DNA of 64,000 bases from Streptomyces sp. NBC_01298 (GTDB lineage: Bacteria > Actinomycetota > Actinomycetes > Streptomycetales > Streptomycetaceae), in NCBI RefSeq assembly GCF_035978755.1, contig NZ_CP108414.1, positions 8,866,001-8,930,000 on the forward strand. The letters run 5' to 3'. Below are positions 46,347 to 56,865 of this stretch, one piece after another (positions within the stretch are counted from its first letter, which is position 1; each line of letters starts with the position of its first letter). Below the pieces are notes generated by a model that worked only from the letters and a program-made list of their open reading frames with translations, did not search any database and was not told where the DNA came from. The translations under genes were made by a program, and so were the position numbers.

Positions 46347-48095
46347 TCACAGTGCCGGGTGGGCGTTCTTCATGAGTTCCTGGAACTGGGGGGAGAACCA
46401 CTGGCCCGCGAGCGGCGCGTCCGGGAGCGAGCCCGACATGCTGTTGCCGTTGCGGGCGTTGCCCGTGTATGTGGGGTCGCACATGCGGTCGAAGCCCTTG
46501 CCTTCGTTGTTCGGGATCTCCTTGCTCGCCCCGTCCGACTCGCCCGGGGGCTTGACCCACACGTATGCGTCGATGCCGGCGGCGGGCGCCGCCTGCGGCC
46601 GCTCGCCGAGGCCGGCGCCGGACTGGTTGCACCAGTTACCGAGGTGGATGCGGCGGTCGTAGCGGCCGCCGTTGACGTAGGTGTCCACGCTGGCAAGCGG
46701 GCCGGGTCCGGTCGGTCGTGCGGTGCCGCCCCAGCCGTTGCGGGAGGTGTCGATCAGCATGCCGATGTTGGCGTCGAAGCCGAGGGTGACGAGTTTGGCC
46801 CGCATGCCTTGGGCGTAGGACAATTCGTCGGTGTAGCGGTTCCAGTCGACCCACTTCGATTGGCGTACGGGGGTGCCGTTGATCGAGTCGTCGATCTTGA
46901 AGTGGTCCTCCTTCAGGGCGCTGTAGTTGGCGGTGTTCACGATGAAGCCGTGCACGTTGGAGAGGGTGGAGCCCTCGGCGGTGGCTGCCTGCTTGAACAT
47001 TTCGGCGGAGGCGCCGAGGTTGTCGTCCCAGCCGAGCCAGCCGTGGTGGCCGGCGTCCACGTAGTTGTAGACGTTGGCGATGGAGCCGAGCTTGTTCAGT
47101 GCGTAGCCGACTCCCTTGATGTAGTTGCCGTTGGTCTTCATCACGTCGCAGTTGGCTGTGGCGGTGGGGCGGCCGGAGACGTTGGTGACCAGGTTGGGGA
47201 GGGAGTCGATCTCGACGGTGGTGACGATCCGCAGCCCCGCGTACTTGGAGTCGGCGAGGATGGCGGCGATCGGGTCGATGTACTGCGTCTTGTACTTGTC
47301 GATCTCGGTCGGCCCCAGCTCGCCGTTGGAGGCGAGCGCGGCGCAGTCGCGTCCGGGCAGGTTGTAGATCACGAACTGGACGACGAGCTCGCCGCTGCCC
47401 TTCTGGGCGAGCGCCGCGTCGAGGTGGGCGCGCAGGCCCATCCCGCCGTTGACACCCGCGATGGCGGCGGTGCGGTCCAGCCAGACGGAGGTGGGCTGGT
47501 TCGCCACTCTGCTGCCGCCGGGCTCGGCGGCTGCCTTGGCGGACCATTCGGGGTTCACGTACATCTTGGCGCCGGCGTACGGGTTGTCGGCCTTGCCGCC
47601 GGTCGGCGGCGGGGTCGTGGGCGGAGTGGTGGGCGGTGTCGTCGGGGGAGTGGTCGGCGGTTGGGTCGGGTCGGTGGCGCCGTTGCAGGTGACGCCGTTG
47701 AGCTTGAAGGTGGTGGGGACGGTGTTCGTGCCGGTGTGCGAACCGTTGAACCCGAAGGACGTCGAACCGCCCGTGGCCAGGTTCCCGTTGTAGGAGAGGC
47801 TCTTGGCCGTCACCGCGGCGCCGGACTGGGTGATGGTGGCGTTCCAGCCCTGGGTGATCTGCTGGCCGTTCGTGTAGGACCACTCCAGGGTCCAGGAGGC
47901 GACCGGGTCACCGGTGTTGGTGACGATCACGTTGGCGCCGAAGCCGGTGTTCCACTGGTTGGTGATCTGGTACTCGACCTTGCAGCCCGTGGTGGCGGCG
48001 CCGGCGGAGGTGCCGAACACGGTGGCGGTCGCGCCGGCGGCCGTGACGAGGCTGAGGGCCGCGAACAGGGCGGTGCGGGGGATCGTGCGGCTCAT
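46347..48095 (-). CDS. CBM2-GH6 cellobiohydrolase
   Basis: This 582-residue secreted cellulase releases cellobiose from the non-reducing end. The ATG at 48095 follows AAAGG. The signal peptide ends near SAGAA. Residues about 35-140 are a CBM2 (CKVEYQITNQWNTGFGANVI, then SWTLEWSYTNGQQITQGWNA). A linker of repeated PPTT follows. The GH6 domain starts at NPYAGAKMYVNPEWSAKAAA. Catalytic-site motifs are VQFVIYNLPGRDCAALASNG, YVDAGHHGWLGWDDN, DTSRNGWG and WVKPPGESDG. The length and loops suit the exo-acting Cel6B type. The nearest CebR-type site is 588 bases upstream, which is unusually far. A strong terminator follows. Confidence 0.95.
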   Translation of the reverse strand: MSRTIPRTALFAALSLVTAAGATATVFGTSAGAATTGCKVEYQITNQWNTGFGANVIVTNTGDPVASWTLEWSYTNGQQITQGWNATITQSGAAVTAKSLSYNGNLATGGSTSFGFNGSHTGTNTVPTTFKLNGVTCNGATDPTQPPTTPPTTPPTTPPTTPPPTGGKADNPYAGAKMYVNPEWSAKAAAEPGGSRVANQPTSVWLDRTAAIAGVNGGMGLRAHLDAALAQKGSGELVVQFVIYNLPGRDCAALASNGELGPTEIDKYKTQYIDPIAAILADSKYAGLRIVTTVEIDSLPNLVTNVSGRPTATANCDVMKTNGNYIKGVGYALNKLGSIANVYNYVDAGHHGWLGWDDNLGASAEMFKQAATAEGSTLSNVHGFIVNTANYSALKEDHFKIDDSINGTPVRQSKWVDWNRYTDELSYAQGMRAKLVTLGFDANIGMLIDTSRNGWGGTARPTGPGPLASVDTYVNGGRYDRRIHLGNWCNQSGAGLGERPQAAPAAGIDAYVWVKPPGESDGASKEIPNNEGKGFDRMCDPTYTGNARNGNSMSGSLPDAPLAGQWFSPQFQELMKNAHPAL

Positions 48096-48358
48096 TTCGG
48101 GGTGCCTTTCAGTTCAGGGCGCGCAGGTGGTCGCGCAGCCCGGTGCCGAATGCGGTGGGGGTGATCGGGCTGGGCCGGAGGGGTGCTTCCAGGTGTTGCG
48201 GGTCCAGCGGGGGGACGAGGGGGCGCGGGCGTCCGGCCACACCATGGCGCGGTCGGCGGTCGGTGAACGCCGATCGGTGAGCGGCCGTCCATAGGCGTTC
48301 TCGCCGATCTCACCCGCGGCCGGGTGGGACCGGGCTGTGGCCGGGGGTGAGGATTGAG

Positions 48359-48391
48359 CCTCGACACGCCTTCCAAGCAGGCGTGTCGAGG
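48359..48391. terminator. Perfect 13-bp hairpin
   Basis: CCTCGACACGCCT and AGGCGTGTCGAGG flank a 7-base loop. It lies 264 bases upstream of the GH6 gene with no intact gene before it. It may be the leftover terminator of a lost neighbour or act in the leader. Confidence 0.6.
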
Positions 48392-48587
48392 ACGTGGAGG
48401 GGGCAGGCCATGGCCGGATGGCCCGTCGGGCAGGTGGGTGAATGGGTGAGCCGCCGGCTCAGGCCGTTGTAGGCAATGCCGCGGGCCGGTGGGGATTGCG
48501 GACGCCGGTCACGTGAGGTGCGTTCACCAGGTTCTGTGTGCCCGCGACCGTCTGGTCGTTGCCCGGCAGGTGACGCCGTCGCGCAAG

Positions 48588-48617
48588 GTCACTGCTGCTC
48601 CGCCGAGCAGCAGTGAC
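48588..48617. repeat. Perfect 13-bp inverted repeat
   Basis: GTCACTGCTGCTC and GAGCAGCAGTGAC are separated by CGCC. It lies 66 bases from the first CebR-type site on the GH6 side. It could be a terminator or an operator of another regulator. Confidence 0.6.
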
Positions 48618-48682
48618 AGACGCGGGGCCGTCACATGAGCGAGCCCTCGCAGCAAGGTCGCGCTGTGACGGCACACCAACCG

Positions 48683-48696
48683 TGGAAGCGCTCCCA
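48683..48696. promoter_or_regulatory. CebR-type operator, GH6/GH48 region
   Basis: TGGAAGCGCTCCCA differs from the consensus by one base. It is 218 bases before the GH48 start and 588 bases before the GH6 start. Confidence 0.8.
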
Positions 48697-48816
48697 CTCG
48701 CTTGGGCCAGACCGTAGCGGCAACTGCCGCCAAGCAAAAGAGGAGTTGAGTAAATTCCTCACGCAACTCTTTCGACTCTTCACGCGTCTTGACGGCACCT
48801 CGCCTCCTCTGCACAG

Positions 48817-48830
48817 TGGGAGCGCTCCCA
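48817..48830. promoter_or_regulatory. Perfect CebR operator before GH48 gene
   Basis: TGGGAGCGCTCCCA lies 84 bases before the GH48 start codon, a position expected to block its promoter. Confidence 0.9.
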
Positions 48831-48900
48831 TTGGTTCAGAGCTTGTGCGCACTCGTTCTTCCCATCCCCGTCTCCCCGAGTCGCGAGGAGAACCATCCGC

Positions 48901-51828
48901 ATGTCCGCGCATCCCCCACCCAGACGAAGCGTCCGACGCGGCAGGCTGCTGACCGCGTCGGCCACGGCCCTCTCGCTCTCCCTCCCCCTCGGCCTCACGG
49001 CCGTCGGCGCGACCACCGCCGCGGCCGCCGCGGTGCAGTGCAGCGTCGATTACAAGGTCAACGACTGGGGCTCGGGTTTCACTGCCGAGCTCACCCTCAC
49101 CAACCGGTCCGCCACCACGCTCGACGGGTGGACCCTGGCCTACGACCACACGGGCAACCAGCAGCTCACCAACGGCTGGAACGGCACCTGGACCCAGTCC
49201 GGCAAGAGCGTCCGCGTCGTGGCCCCCGACTGGAACAAGACCGTCGCCGCGGGCGCGGCCGTCACCACCGGCGCCCAGTTCTCCTACAGCGGGACCAACG
49301 CCGCCCCCACCTCTTTCGCCGTCAACGGCACCCCGTGCACCGGAGCCCACCAGCCTCCGGTGGCCGTGCTGACCAGTCCCGCCCCCGGCGCCGTCTACAC
49401 CGTGGGCACCGCCGTCCCGCTCGCCGCCACCGCCGCGGCGGCCGACGGCGCCACCGTGGGCAAGGTCGAGTTCTACAGCGACACCACGCTCCTGGGCACA
49501 GACGCCACGGCCCCCTTCACCTTCGCCGCCACCAGCCTCGCCGCTGGTTCCCACTCCCTCTACGCCAAGGCCTACGACAGCCTCGGAGCCTCCGCCGAGT
49601 CGGCTCCCGTCGGCATCACCGTCGCCGCCGGCCCCGCCCTCGTAGCCACCCCCGCGCAGCTCTCCGTACGCCGCGGGGAGACGGCGACCTTCGACCTGAA
49701 GCTCTCCAAGCAGCCGGCCGCGAACGTCACGGTGGGCGTGGCCCGCACCTCGGGCAACACCGACCTCACCGCGACACCCGTCGAGCTCACCTTCACCCCG
49801 GCGAACTGGAACACCGCCCAGAAGGTGACCGTCACCGCCGGGGCAACCGGCAGCGGCTCCGCCGTCTTCACCGCGACCGCCCCCGGCCATGCGAAAACCG
49901 AGGTGACGGTGGCCCAGTTGGCCGCCGACTCCACGTACGACGCCCGCTTCCTCGACCTCCACGGGAAGATCACCAACCCGGCCAACGGCTACTTCTCGCC
50001 CGAGGGCATCCCGTACCACTCCGTCGAGACGCTGATCGTGGAGGCCCCGGACCAGGGGCACGAGACGACCTCGGAGGCCTACAGCTACCTGATCTGGCTG
50101 CAGGCGATGTACGGGAAGATCACCGGGGACTGGACCAAGTTCAACGGCGCGTGGGAGGTCATGGAGAAGTTCATGATCCCCACCCACGCGGACCAGCCGA
50201 CGACCGGCTCCTACAACGCCTCCAAGCCCGCCACCTACGCCCCCGAGCACGACCTTCCCTCGCAGTACCCGGCCAAGCTCGACGGAGGGGTCGCCTCCGG
50301 CGTGGACCCGATCGCCGGCGAGCTGAAGAGCGCGTACGGCACGGACGACATCTACGGCATGCACTGGCTCCAGGACGTCGACAACGTCTACGGCTTCGGC
50401 AACGAGCCCGGAAAGTGCTCCGCCGGACCGACCGCGACCGGACCCTCGTACATCAATACCTTCCAGCGCGGACCCGAGGAATCGGTCTGGGAGACCGTTC
50501 CGCACCCCACCTGCGACAAGTTCGCCTACGGCGGCAGGAACGGCTACCTCGACCTCTTCACCGGGGACTCCTCCTACGCCAAGCAGTGGAAGTTCACCAA
50601 CGCCCCGGACGCCGACGCGCGCGCCATCCAGGCCGCCTACTGGGCGGACGTCTGGGCCAAGGAACAAGGCAAGGGCACCCAGGTCACCGGGACCGTCTCC
50701 AAGGCGGCGAAGATGGGCGACTACCTGCGGTACTCCATGTTCGACAAGTACTTCAAGAAGGCCGGGAACTGTGTCGGCCCGACCGTCTGCCCCGCCGGCA
50801 CGGGCAAGGACAGCGCGCACTACCTGATGTCCTGGTACTACGCCTGGGGCGGCGCCACCGACACCGCGGCCGCCTGGTCCTGGCGGATCGGCTCCAGCCA
50901 CGCCCACGGCGGCTACCAGAACCCGCTCGCCGCCTACGCGCTCAGCGAGTACGCCCCGCTGAAGCCCAAGTCGGCGACCGGCTCGGCGGACTGGGCGATC
51001 AGCCTCGACCGGCAGCTGGAGTTCTACCGCTGGCTCCAGTCCGACGAGGGCGCCATCGCGGGCGGTGCGACCAACAGCTGGCAGGGGCGCTACGCGCAGC
51101 CCCCGGCCGGGACCCCCACGTTCCACGGGCTCTTCTACGACGAGAAGCCCGTCTACCAGGACCCGGCGTCCAACCAGTGGTTCGGGTTCCAGGCCTGGTC
51201 CATGGAGCGGGTCGCCGAGCTCTACCAGCAGACGGGGGACGCCGCCGCCAAGACCGTGCTCGACAAGTGGGTCGGCTGGGCCCTGTCGAAGACGACGATC
51301 AACCCCGACGGCACCTACCGCATCCCCTCCACCCTCAAGTGGTCCGGCGCCCCCGACACCTGGAACGCGTCGGCGCCCGGCGCCAACTCGGGCCTGCACG
51401 TCACCGTCGCGGACTACACCGACGACGTGGGCGTGGCCGCCGCCTACGCCAAGACCCTCACCTACTACGCCGCGAGGTCCGGCAACGCCGAGGCCAAGCG
51501 GGTCGCCAAGGCCCTCCTCGACGGCATGTGGGCCCACCACCAGGACTCCCTGGGCGTCGCCGTCCAGGAGACGCGGACCGACTACAGCCGCTTCGCCAAC
51601 CCGGTGTACGTGCCCAGCGCGTGGACGGGCACCATGCCGAACGGCGACGCGGTGAACTCCGCCTCCACCTTCGCCTCGATTCGTACCTTCTACCAGGACG
51701 ACCCGGCCTGGCCGAAGATCGAGGCCTACCTCGCGGGCGGCGCCGCGCCCGTCTTCACGTACCACCGGTTCTGGGCCCAGGCGGACATCGCCCTGGCCAT
51801 GGGCTCGTACGCGGAGCTGCTCGAATAA
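48901..51828 (+). CDS. CBM2-containing GH48 cellobiohydrolase
   Basis: This 975-residue secreted exocellulase works processively from reducing ends and is the partner of GH6. The ATG at 48901 follows GAGGAGAA. After a signal peptide ([20 protein letters not shown]), residues about 42-145 are a CBM2 ([20 protein letters not shown]). An Ig-like module follows ([20 protein letters not shown] to about residue 240), then a second beta module ([20 protein letters not shown] to about 340). GH48 begins at [20 protein letters not shown]. The presumed acid Glu is in [14 protein letters not shown], and [18 protein letters not shown] and [17 protein letters not shown] are conserved. A terminator at 51866-51900 and a GH12 gene follow. 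Confidence 0.95.
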   Translation: MSAHPPPRRSVRRGRLLTASATALSLSLPLGLTAVGATTAAAAAVQCSVDYKVNDWGSGFTAELTLTNRSATTLDGWTLAYDHTGNQQLTNGWNGTWTQSGKSVRVVAPDWNKTVAAGAAVTTGAQFSYSGTNAAPTSFAVNGTPCTGAHQPPVAVLTSPAPGAVYTVGTAVPLAATAAAADGATVGKVEFYSDTTLLGTDATAPFTFAATSLAAGSHSLYAKAYDSLGASAESAPVGITVAAGPALVATPAQLSVRRGETATFDLKLSKQPAANVTVGVARTSGNTDLTATPVELTFTPANWNTAQKVTVTAGATGSGSAVFTATAPGHAKTEVTVAQLAADSTYDARFLDLHGKITNPANGYFSPEGIPYHSVETLIVEAPDQGHETTSEAYSYLIWLQAMYGKITGDWTKFNGAWEVMEKFMIPTHADQPTTGSYNASKPATYAPEHDLPSQYPAKLDGGVASGVDPIAGELKSAYGTDDIYGMHWLQDVDNVYGFGNEPGKCSAGPTATGPSYINTFQRGPEESVWETVPHPTCDKFAYGGRNGYLDLFTGDSSYAKQWKFTNAPDADARAIQAAYWADVWAKEQGKGTQVTGTVSKAAKMGDYLRYSMFDKYFKKAGNCVGPTVCPAGTGKDSAHYLMSWYYAWGGATDTAAAWSWRIGSSHAHGGYQNPLAAYALSEYAPLKPKSATGSADWAISLDRQLEFYRWLQSDEGAIAGGATNSWQGRYAQPPAGTPTFHGLFYDEKPVYQDPASNQWFGFQAWSMERVAELYQQTGDAAAKTVLDKWVGWALSKTTINPDGTYRIPSTLKWSGAPDTWNASAPGANSGLHVTVADYTDDVGVAAAYAKTLTYYAARSGNAEAKRVAKALLDGMWAHHQDSLGVAVQETRTDYSRFANPVYVPSAWTGTMPNGDAVNSASTFASIRTFYQDDPAWPKIEAYLAGGAAPVFTYHRFWAQADIALAMGSYAELLE

Positions 51829-51865
51829 CAGCCCGCCCCGCCTGAAGAACAGCCACGCGTACGAC

Positions 51866-51900
51866 GAGGCCGGGCAGCCCCTGAGGACCTGCCCGGCCTC
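51866..51900. terminator. Terminator after the GH48 gene
   Basis: GAGGCCGGGCAG and CTGCCCGGCCTC pair perfectly over 12 bases with an 11-base loop, 38 bases after the GH48 stop. Confidence 0.8.
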
Positions 51901-51932
51901 AACACGTCCACCCGTCACGTCTCTTCGCCTTG

Positions 51933-51946
51933 TGGGAGCACTCTCC
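51933..51946. promoter_or_regulatory. Degenerate CebR-type site before GH12 gene
   Basis: TGGGAGCACTCTCC keeps the left half of the CebR palindrome, but the right half is altered. It lies 29 bases before the GH12 start. It may bind weakly. Confidence 0.5.
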
Positions 51947-51975
51947 CCCATCACCGTCTCTCTAAGAGGATCCGC

Positions 51976-53106
51976 ATGCGACCTTCACCGCACCATGCCC
52001 GCGGCGCGCTGGGCCTGCTGGGCGCGCTGCTCACCGTGTTCGTCTCGTTGGCCGCGCTCCTCACCGCCGCATCGGCGGCTCAGGCCGACACCACGATCTG
52101 TGAGACGTTCGGGTCGGCGACGATCCAGGGCCGCTACGTCGTCCAGAACAACCGTTGGGGCACCAACGACAGCCAGTGCATCGTCGTCACCGACTCGGGG
52201 TTCAGGATCACCCGGGCCGATGGTTCGGTTCCCACGAACGGCGCCCCGAAGTCCTACCCGTCCGTGTACAACGGCTGCCACTACACCAACTGCTCGCCCG
52301 GCACCAACCTCCCGGCCCGGCTCGGCAGCGTCTCCAGCGCTCCCACCAGCATCTCGTACGGCTATGTCACCGACGGCGCGTACGACGCCGCGTACGACAT
52401 CTGGCTCGATCCCACGCCCCGCACCGACGGTGTGAGCCGGACCGAGATCATGGTGTGGTTCCACAAGGTCGGCCCGGTACAGCCCGTGGGCTCCCCGGTC
52501 GGGTCCGCCACCGTGGCAGGGCGCCAGTGGGAGGTGTGGTCGGGCAACAACGGCTCCAACGACGTGCTGTCGTTCGTCGCACCGTCGGCGATCAGCAGTT
52601 GGAACTTCGACGTCATGGACTTCGTCCGGCAGGCCGTCTCCAGGGGACTGGCGCAGAACAGCTGATACCTGACGAGCGTTCAGGCGGGATTCGAGCCGTG
52701 GCAGAACGGCGCCGGCCTCGCCGTGACCTCGTTCTCCTCGACGGTCAACACGGGCTCCTCCGGTGACCCGGGCGGCCCCGGAGGCTCCACGGCCTGCGAG
52801 GTGGCGTACGCGCCGAACGTCTGGCTGGGCGGTTTCACCACCGACGTCACCGTCACCAACACCGGCTCCTCCCCGGTGAGCAACTGGAAGCTCGCGTTCA
52901 CCCTGCCCTCAGGGCAGCAGGTCACCAACGCCTGGAACGCGAACGTTTCCCCGGCGTCGGGAGCCGTCACGGCCGGCAACGTCGGCTACAACGCGGAGAT
53001 CGCCGCCGGCGGCCGGGCGTCCTTCGGATTCCAGGGAACCTTCAGTGGCGGCTTCGCCAAGCCCTCCGGTTTCAGCCTGAACGGGAGCGCCTGCACCATC
53101 GCGTGA
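51976..53106 (+). pseudogene. celB: GH12-CBM2 endoglucanase with internal TGA
   Basis: The frame encodes a secreted family 12 endoglucanase of the CelB type with a C-terminal CBM2, 376 codons in all. The ATG at 51976 follows AGAGGAT. The signal ends near AAQAD. The nucleophile Glu is in GVSRTEIMVWFHKVG, at residue 120 of the mature protein. At 52663-52665 a TGA interrupts the frame where GH12 relatives have Trp (SRGLAQNS-stop-YLTSVQAGFEPWQNG). Downstream sequence stays in frame and well conserved: the acid/base Glu in GFEPW would be mature residue 203, a Gly/Pro linker follows, then a CBM2 (CEVAYAPNVWLGGFTTDVTV). Without read-through the product of 229 residues lacks the second catalytic Glu and cannot bind cellulose. 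A sequencing error is possible. Confidence 0.88.
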
Positions 53107-53120
53107 CACGCGCCCACCCC

Positions 53121-53166
53121 GTCCGGGGCCCGCCCGTTTCTCCATGTCCACGGGCGGGCCCCGGAC
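53121..53166. terminator. Bidirectional terminator between GH12 and araA
   Basis: GTCCGGGGCCCGCCCGT and ACGGGCGGGCCCCGGAC pair perfectly over 17 bases around a 12-base loop. It serves the convergent GH12 and araA genes. Confidence 0.88.
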
Positions 53167-53210
53167 ACCGTGTCAGATGTGGTGCATCGCTCGCCAGGCA
53201 CGCCTGACGG

Positions 53211-54722
53211 TCAAAGCCCCAGTGCCAGCCGGTAGTACGCCTGGTTCCAGCGGAGATCGCGCCGGAACTGCTTCGGGGTGGTGGTCTCGTCGATGAGGGC
53301 GAGCTCCAGGCGGAGCATTTCCGCCAGGTCGTCGAGGTGGTCGGAGGTCAGGGCGGTACTGAGGACGGTGTGGTGCGGCCCTCCGGCCGTCAGCCAGGAT
53401 TCGGTGGAGGTCCGCAGGTCGGGGCGGGGCCGCCAGACCGCGCGGGCGACGGGCAGTGCGGGCAGCGGGTGAGGGGGTGCGACCACGTCGATGTCATTGG
53501 CGATCAGGCGGAAGCGGTCGCCGAGGTCGGCGAGCCCGACCACCACGGCCGGACCGGGCGCCGCGTCGAACACCAGCCGCACCGGGTCCTCCCGCCCGCC
53601 GATGCCGAGGGGGTGGATCTCGCAGCTGGGCCTGGAGGCGGCGATGGTGGGGCAGACTTCCAGCATGTGCGCGCCGAGGATGAGCTCGTTGCCGGGTGTC
53701 AGGTCGTAGGTGTAGTCCTCCATGAAGGAGGTGCCGCCCGGGAGGCCGGCGGCAGCCACCTTGAGGGCGCGCAGCAGGACGGCGGTCTTCCAGTCACCCT
53801 CTCCTCCGAAGCCGTACCCCTGGGCCATGAGCCGCTGGACCGCGAGGCCGGGCAGCTGGCGCAGTCCGCCCAGGTCCTCGAAGTTGGTGGTGAAGGCCCC
53901 GAAGCCGCCCGTTCGGAGGAAGGTGCGCAGGCCGGCTTCGATGCGGGCCGCGTAACGCAGCGCGTCGTGCCGTTCGCCGCCCGGTCGCAGTTCCGGCGCC
54001 AGGTCGTACAGGTCGGCGTACTCCTCGACGAGGGAAGCCACGTCGGTCTCGTCCGCGCTGTCGACGACCTTCACCAGGTCGTTGACGCCGTAGGTGTTGA
54101 CGGAGACGCCGAGGCGCAGCTGGGCCTCGACCTTGTCGCCCTCGGTGACGGCCACGTCGCGCATGTTGTCGCCGAAGCGGGCGACCTTGAGGGTGGCCAG
54201 TTCGGATCGTGCGGCGGCCGCCCGCGCCCAGATCGCGACGCGTGCGCTCGTCTCGGGATCGGTGACGTGGCCGGCCACCGTTTTGCGGGGTACGCCCAGA
54301 CGGGTCTGGATGTGCCCGAACTCGCGGTCTCCGTGGGCGGCTTGGTTGAGGTTCATGAAGTCCATGTCGATGGTGTCCCAGGGCAGGGCCACGTTCGACT
54401 GGGTGTGGAGGTGCAGCAACGGCTTGCGCAGCGCGTCCAGTCCGGCGATCCACATCTTGGCCGGAGAGAAGGTGTGCATCCAGGCGATCAGCCCGATGCA
54501 CCGGTCGTCGGCGTTCGCGTCGAGGCACACCCGGCGGATGGCGTCGGCGTCGGTCAGTACCGGCTTCCACACCACGCGCGCCGGAAGGCCGGAGGCGTCG
54601 GCCAGCACGGTGGCGATCTGCCGCGACTGTTCGGCGACCTGCTTCAGCGTCTCCTCCCCGTACAGGCCTTGGCTGCCGGTGAGGAACCAGATCTCCTGGG
54701 CGGGCGATGCTTGGCTGGGCAC
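53211..54722 (-). CDS. araA: L-arabinose isomerase
   Basis: This 503-residue enzyme converts L-arabinose to L-ribulose with a divalent metal in the cytoplasm. The GTG at 54722 follows CAGGAG. The N-terminal signature is [20 protein letters not shown]. Expected metal and catalytic residues appear in [11 protein letters not shown] (Glu), [12 protein letters not shown] (Glu), [11 protein letters not shown] (His) and [11 protein letters not shown] (His). Length is typical of the family. It is 83 bases after araB on the same strand, probably one operon. No araD gene lies between or after them. A perfect terminator follows. Confidence 0.97.
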   Translation of the reverse strand: MPSQASPAQEIWFLTGSQGLYGEETLKQVAEQSRQIATVLADASGLPARVVWKPVLTDADAIRRVCLDANADDRCIGLIAWMHTFSPAKMWIAGLDALRKPLLHLHTQSNVALPWDTIDMDFMNLNQAAHGDREFGHIQTRLGVPRKTVAGHVTDPETSARVAIWARAAAARSELATLKVARFGDNMRDVAVTEGDKVEAQLRLGVSVNTYGVNDLVKVVDSADETDVASLVEEYADLYDLAPELRPGGERHDALRYAARIEAGLRTFLRTGGFGAFTTNFEDLGGLRQLPGLAVQRLMAQGYGFGGEGDWKTAVLLRALKVAAAGLPGGTSFMEDYTYDLTPGNELILGAHMLEVCPTIAASRPSCEIHPLGIGGREDPVRLVFDAAPGPAVVVGLADLGDRFRLIANDIDVVAPPHPLPALPVARAVWRPRPDLRTSTESWLTAGGPHHTVLSTALTSDHLDDLAEMLRLELALIDETTTPKQFRRDLRWNQAYYRLALGL

Positions 54723-54805
54723 ATGGACTCCTGAAGGTGACGTCCCGCAACGGTGGTGAGGGCGGCGGGCGGGTGGGAACGCGGGAACGGACAACGGGGC
54801 GGGAG

Positions 54806-56500
54806 TCAGCCCGCGGTGTGGGTCGTGTCGCGGATGTGCCTGAGGCGGTGCAGCAGGCCACCCGTGGCGAAGTGGTCGTGCAGGAGCCGGTATTCGGCGA
54901 AGAGGGCGTCGTACGCCTCGGCCCGGGTGGCGTCGGGCAGGTAGACGGCGGGCAGTCGGCGGCCCATGGCGGCGGTGGCCGTCCGTACGTCGCCGTGCGC
55001 GCCGGCGGCTACGGCGGCGTGGATGGCCGACCCGAGGGCGGGGCCCTGGTCGGACGCGGCCAGGGAGACGGGGCGGCGCAGCACGTCGGAGTAGATCTGC
55101 ATCAGCAGTTCGTTCTTGGCCAGTCCGCCGGCGACGATGAACTCGTAGACCGGTACGCCGCCTGCTTCCAGGGCCTCCACTATGACGCGGGTGCCGAACG
55201 CGGTGGCTTCGAGCAGTGCGCGGTAGACGTCCTCGGGGCGGGTCGCGAGGGTGAGGCCCACGATGACTCCGGAGAGGTGGTGGTCGACGAGGACCGAACG
55301 GTTGCCGTTCAGCCAGTCGAGGGCGACCAGTCCGTGTCCGCCGACCGGCTGGTGGGCGGCCTTCCGGGTCAGCAGGGTGTGCAGGTCCTCGCCGCGGTCG
55401 GCGGCCTCGGCGAGGTAGTCCGACGGGACGCCTTGGTCCAGCACCCAGGCGAAGATGTCGCCGACCGCGCTCTGGCCGGCCTCGTAGCCGTAGGTCCCCT
55501 CGACGATCCCGCCGGCCACGACACCGCAGATGCCGGGGACGTCGGCGAGGACGGGGGCGTTCACGACGTGGCAGGTGGAGGTCCCCATGATGGCGAGCAG
55601 TTGTCCGTCCTCGACGGCCTGGGCCGCCGCCGCGGTGACATGGGCGTCGACGTTGCCCGCGGCCACGGCGATGCCGGGCCGCAGCCCCGTCCACGCCGCC
55701 GCCTGCGTACTGAGCGAGCCCACGCGTGAGCCCAGAGCGGAGAGGGGGAATTCGAGGCGGGTGCGTGCGAAGTCGGCGAACCGGGGGTTCAGCGCGGCGA
55801 GGTACTCCTCGCTCGGGTACGCGCCGTCCTGGTGGATGCCCTTGTATCCGGCGGTGCAGGCGTTGCGGGACTCGGTTCCGGTGAGCTGCCACACGATCCA
55901 GTCGGCGGCCTCGATCCACCGCGCGCAGCTTTCGTAGACGAGCGGGTCTTCTTCCAGGACCTGCAGCGCCTTCGCGAACTGCCACTCGGCGGAGATCCGG
56001 CCGCCGTAGCGGGCGATCCACTTCTCCCCGCGGGCGTGGGCGAGTTCGTTGATGCGGTCGGCATGGGACTGGGCGGCGTGGTGCTTCCACAGCTTGGGCC
56101 ACGCGTGGGGCCGTCCGGCGAGCTCGGTCTCGGCGAGGGGAGTCCCGTCGGCCAGCGTGGGCAGGACGGTGCAGGCGGTGAAGTCGGTGGCGATGCCGAT
56201 CACCGCGGCGGGATCGATCCCGGCCGCCGCCAGGGCCTCGGGGACGGCGTGGCGCAGTACGTCCCGCCAGTCCTGGGGGTGTTGCAGGGCCCAGTCCGGA
56301 GGCAGCGGCGCACCGCCTTGCGGCAGGTACCGGTCGATGACGCCGTGCCGGTAGGGCTGGACCGCCGCGGCCAGCTCCTGACCGTCGCGTACCCGCACCA
56401 CCACGGCGCGGCCCGACAGGGTGCCGAAGTCGACACCGACCGTGTACTGCTCCGATTCCTCGGACGGAGGGGCGGGCGCGAGGAGATGGGGTGACGTCAA
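54806..56500 (-). CDS. araB: Ribulokinase
   Basis: This 564-residue FGGY kinase phosphorylates L-ribulose to L-ribulose 5-phosphate. The phosphate loop is [20 protein letters not shown]. Family segments are [40 protein letters not shown] and [20 protein letters not shown], and the C-terminal FGGY part is [20 protein letters not shown]. The start is probably TTG 56500, preceded by GAAAGG about 9 bases upstream. No ATG fits the family N-terminus. An arabinose-type operator lies 110 bases upstream, and the divergent importer operon shares the 540-base control region. Confidence 0.93.
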   Translation of the reverse strand: MTSPHLLAPAPPSEESEQYTVGVDFGTLSGRAVVVRVRDGQELAAAVQPYRHGVIDRYLPQGGAPLPPDWALQHPQDWRDVLRHAVPEALAAAGIDPAAVIGIATDFTACTVLPTLADGTPLAETELAGRPHAWPKLWKHHAAQSHADRINELAHARGEKWIARYGGRISAEWQFAKALQVLEEDPLVYESCARWIEAADWIVWQLTGTESRNACTAGYKGIHQDGAYPSEEYLAALNPRFADFARTRLEFPLSALGSRVGSLSTQAAAWTGLRPGIAVAAGNVDAHVTAAAAQAVEDGQLLAIMGTSTCHVVNAPVLADVPGICGVVAGGIVEGTYGYEAGQSAVGDIFAWVLDQGVPSDYLAEAADRGEDLHTLLTRKAAHQPVGGHGLVALDWLNGNRSVLVDHHLSGVIVGLTLATRPEDVYRALLEATAFGTRVIVEALEAGGVPVYEFIVAGGLAKNELLMQIYSDVLRRPVSLAASDQGPALGSAIHAAVAAGAHGDVRTATAAMGRRLPAVYLPDATRAEAYDALFAEYRLLHDHFATGGLLHRLRHIRDTTHTAG

Positions 56501-56609
56501 CAGAGTGCCTTTCGAAGGAGCCGTGGGTGGCACGCGGCGCGGCCCGGCAGCCGGAGATGCCGTCCCGACCATCCTGGCGGTGGTCGGCGGAGGATCCGAT
56601 GAGCTTGCA

Positions 56610-56625
56610 GTGTGAGCGCTAACAA
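56610..56625. promoter_or_regulatory. LacI-type operator before araB
   Basis: GTGTGAGCGCTAACAA shares the core TGTKAGCGCTMACA with the other arabinose-type sites. It lies 110 bases upstream of the araB start. Confidence 0.75.
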
Positions 56626-56849
56626 TGTCGATAGGCAAGGGGTCTGCGTGGATCATGTGGGAGACCCCCGTGGTGCGGCGGCCTTCGTATACGGGGCCGC
56701 GGCTCGGAATGCCTTTGAATCGCGGCGGTTGAGGTCTCCGATTCGGGTAGGCGGGGTCGATGGTCGCGCGAACGGGTGGAGTCCGCGTTGTTGTCGCGCA
56801 TGGCGCGGTAACGGACAGGTAACGCGCGCAAAGGGGTTGAGAACCCGGC

Positions 56850-56865
56850 TTGTTAGCGCTCACAA
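56850..56865. promoter_or_regulatory. LacI-type operator before YtfQ-like importer
   Basis: TTGTTAGCGCTCACAA is palindromic with one mismatched pair, 176 bases upstream of the binding-protein start. It is the same motif as at GH62 and araB. Confidence 0.75.

Larger units (their letters stand above)
48096..48900. other. Long divergent cellulase promoter region with hairpins
   Basis: This 805-base region between the GH6 and GH48 starts carries two CebR-type sites (48683, 48817) and two strong hairpins (48359-48391, 48588-48617). Minus-strand sequence between about 48109 and 48300 reads as a plausible C-terminus (PQHLEAPLRPSPITPTAFGT, ending RDHLRALN and TGA). That suggests a gene once lay between the GH6 start and the first operator. 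I cannot identify it. Confidence 0.5.

Noticed and set aside
48631..51954. 1107-codon open frame antisense to the GH48 gene
   Set aside because: It is a Gly/Val/Arg-rich mirror of strongly G/C-biased codons with no domain, and the GH48 frame is certain.
52723..53106. Stand-alone CBM2 gene starting at 52723
   Set aside because: The ATC/GTG context lacks a ribosome site, and the sequence is in frame with the GH12 gene. It is the downstream part of the interrupted gene.
54723..54805. Possible small gene or araD remnant between araB and araA
   Set aside because: It has only 83 bases, no open frame with a ribosome site, and no epimerase motif.
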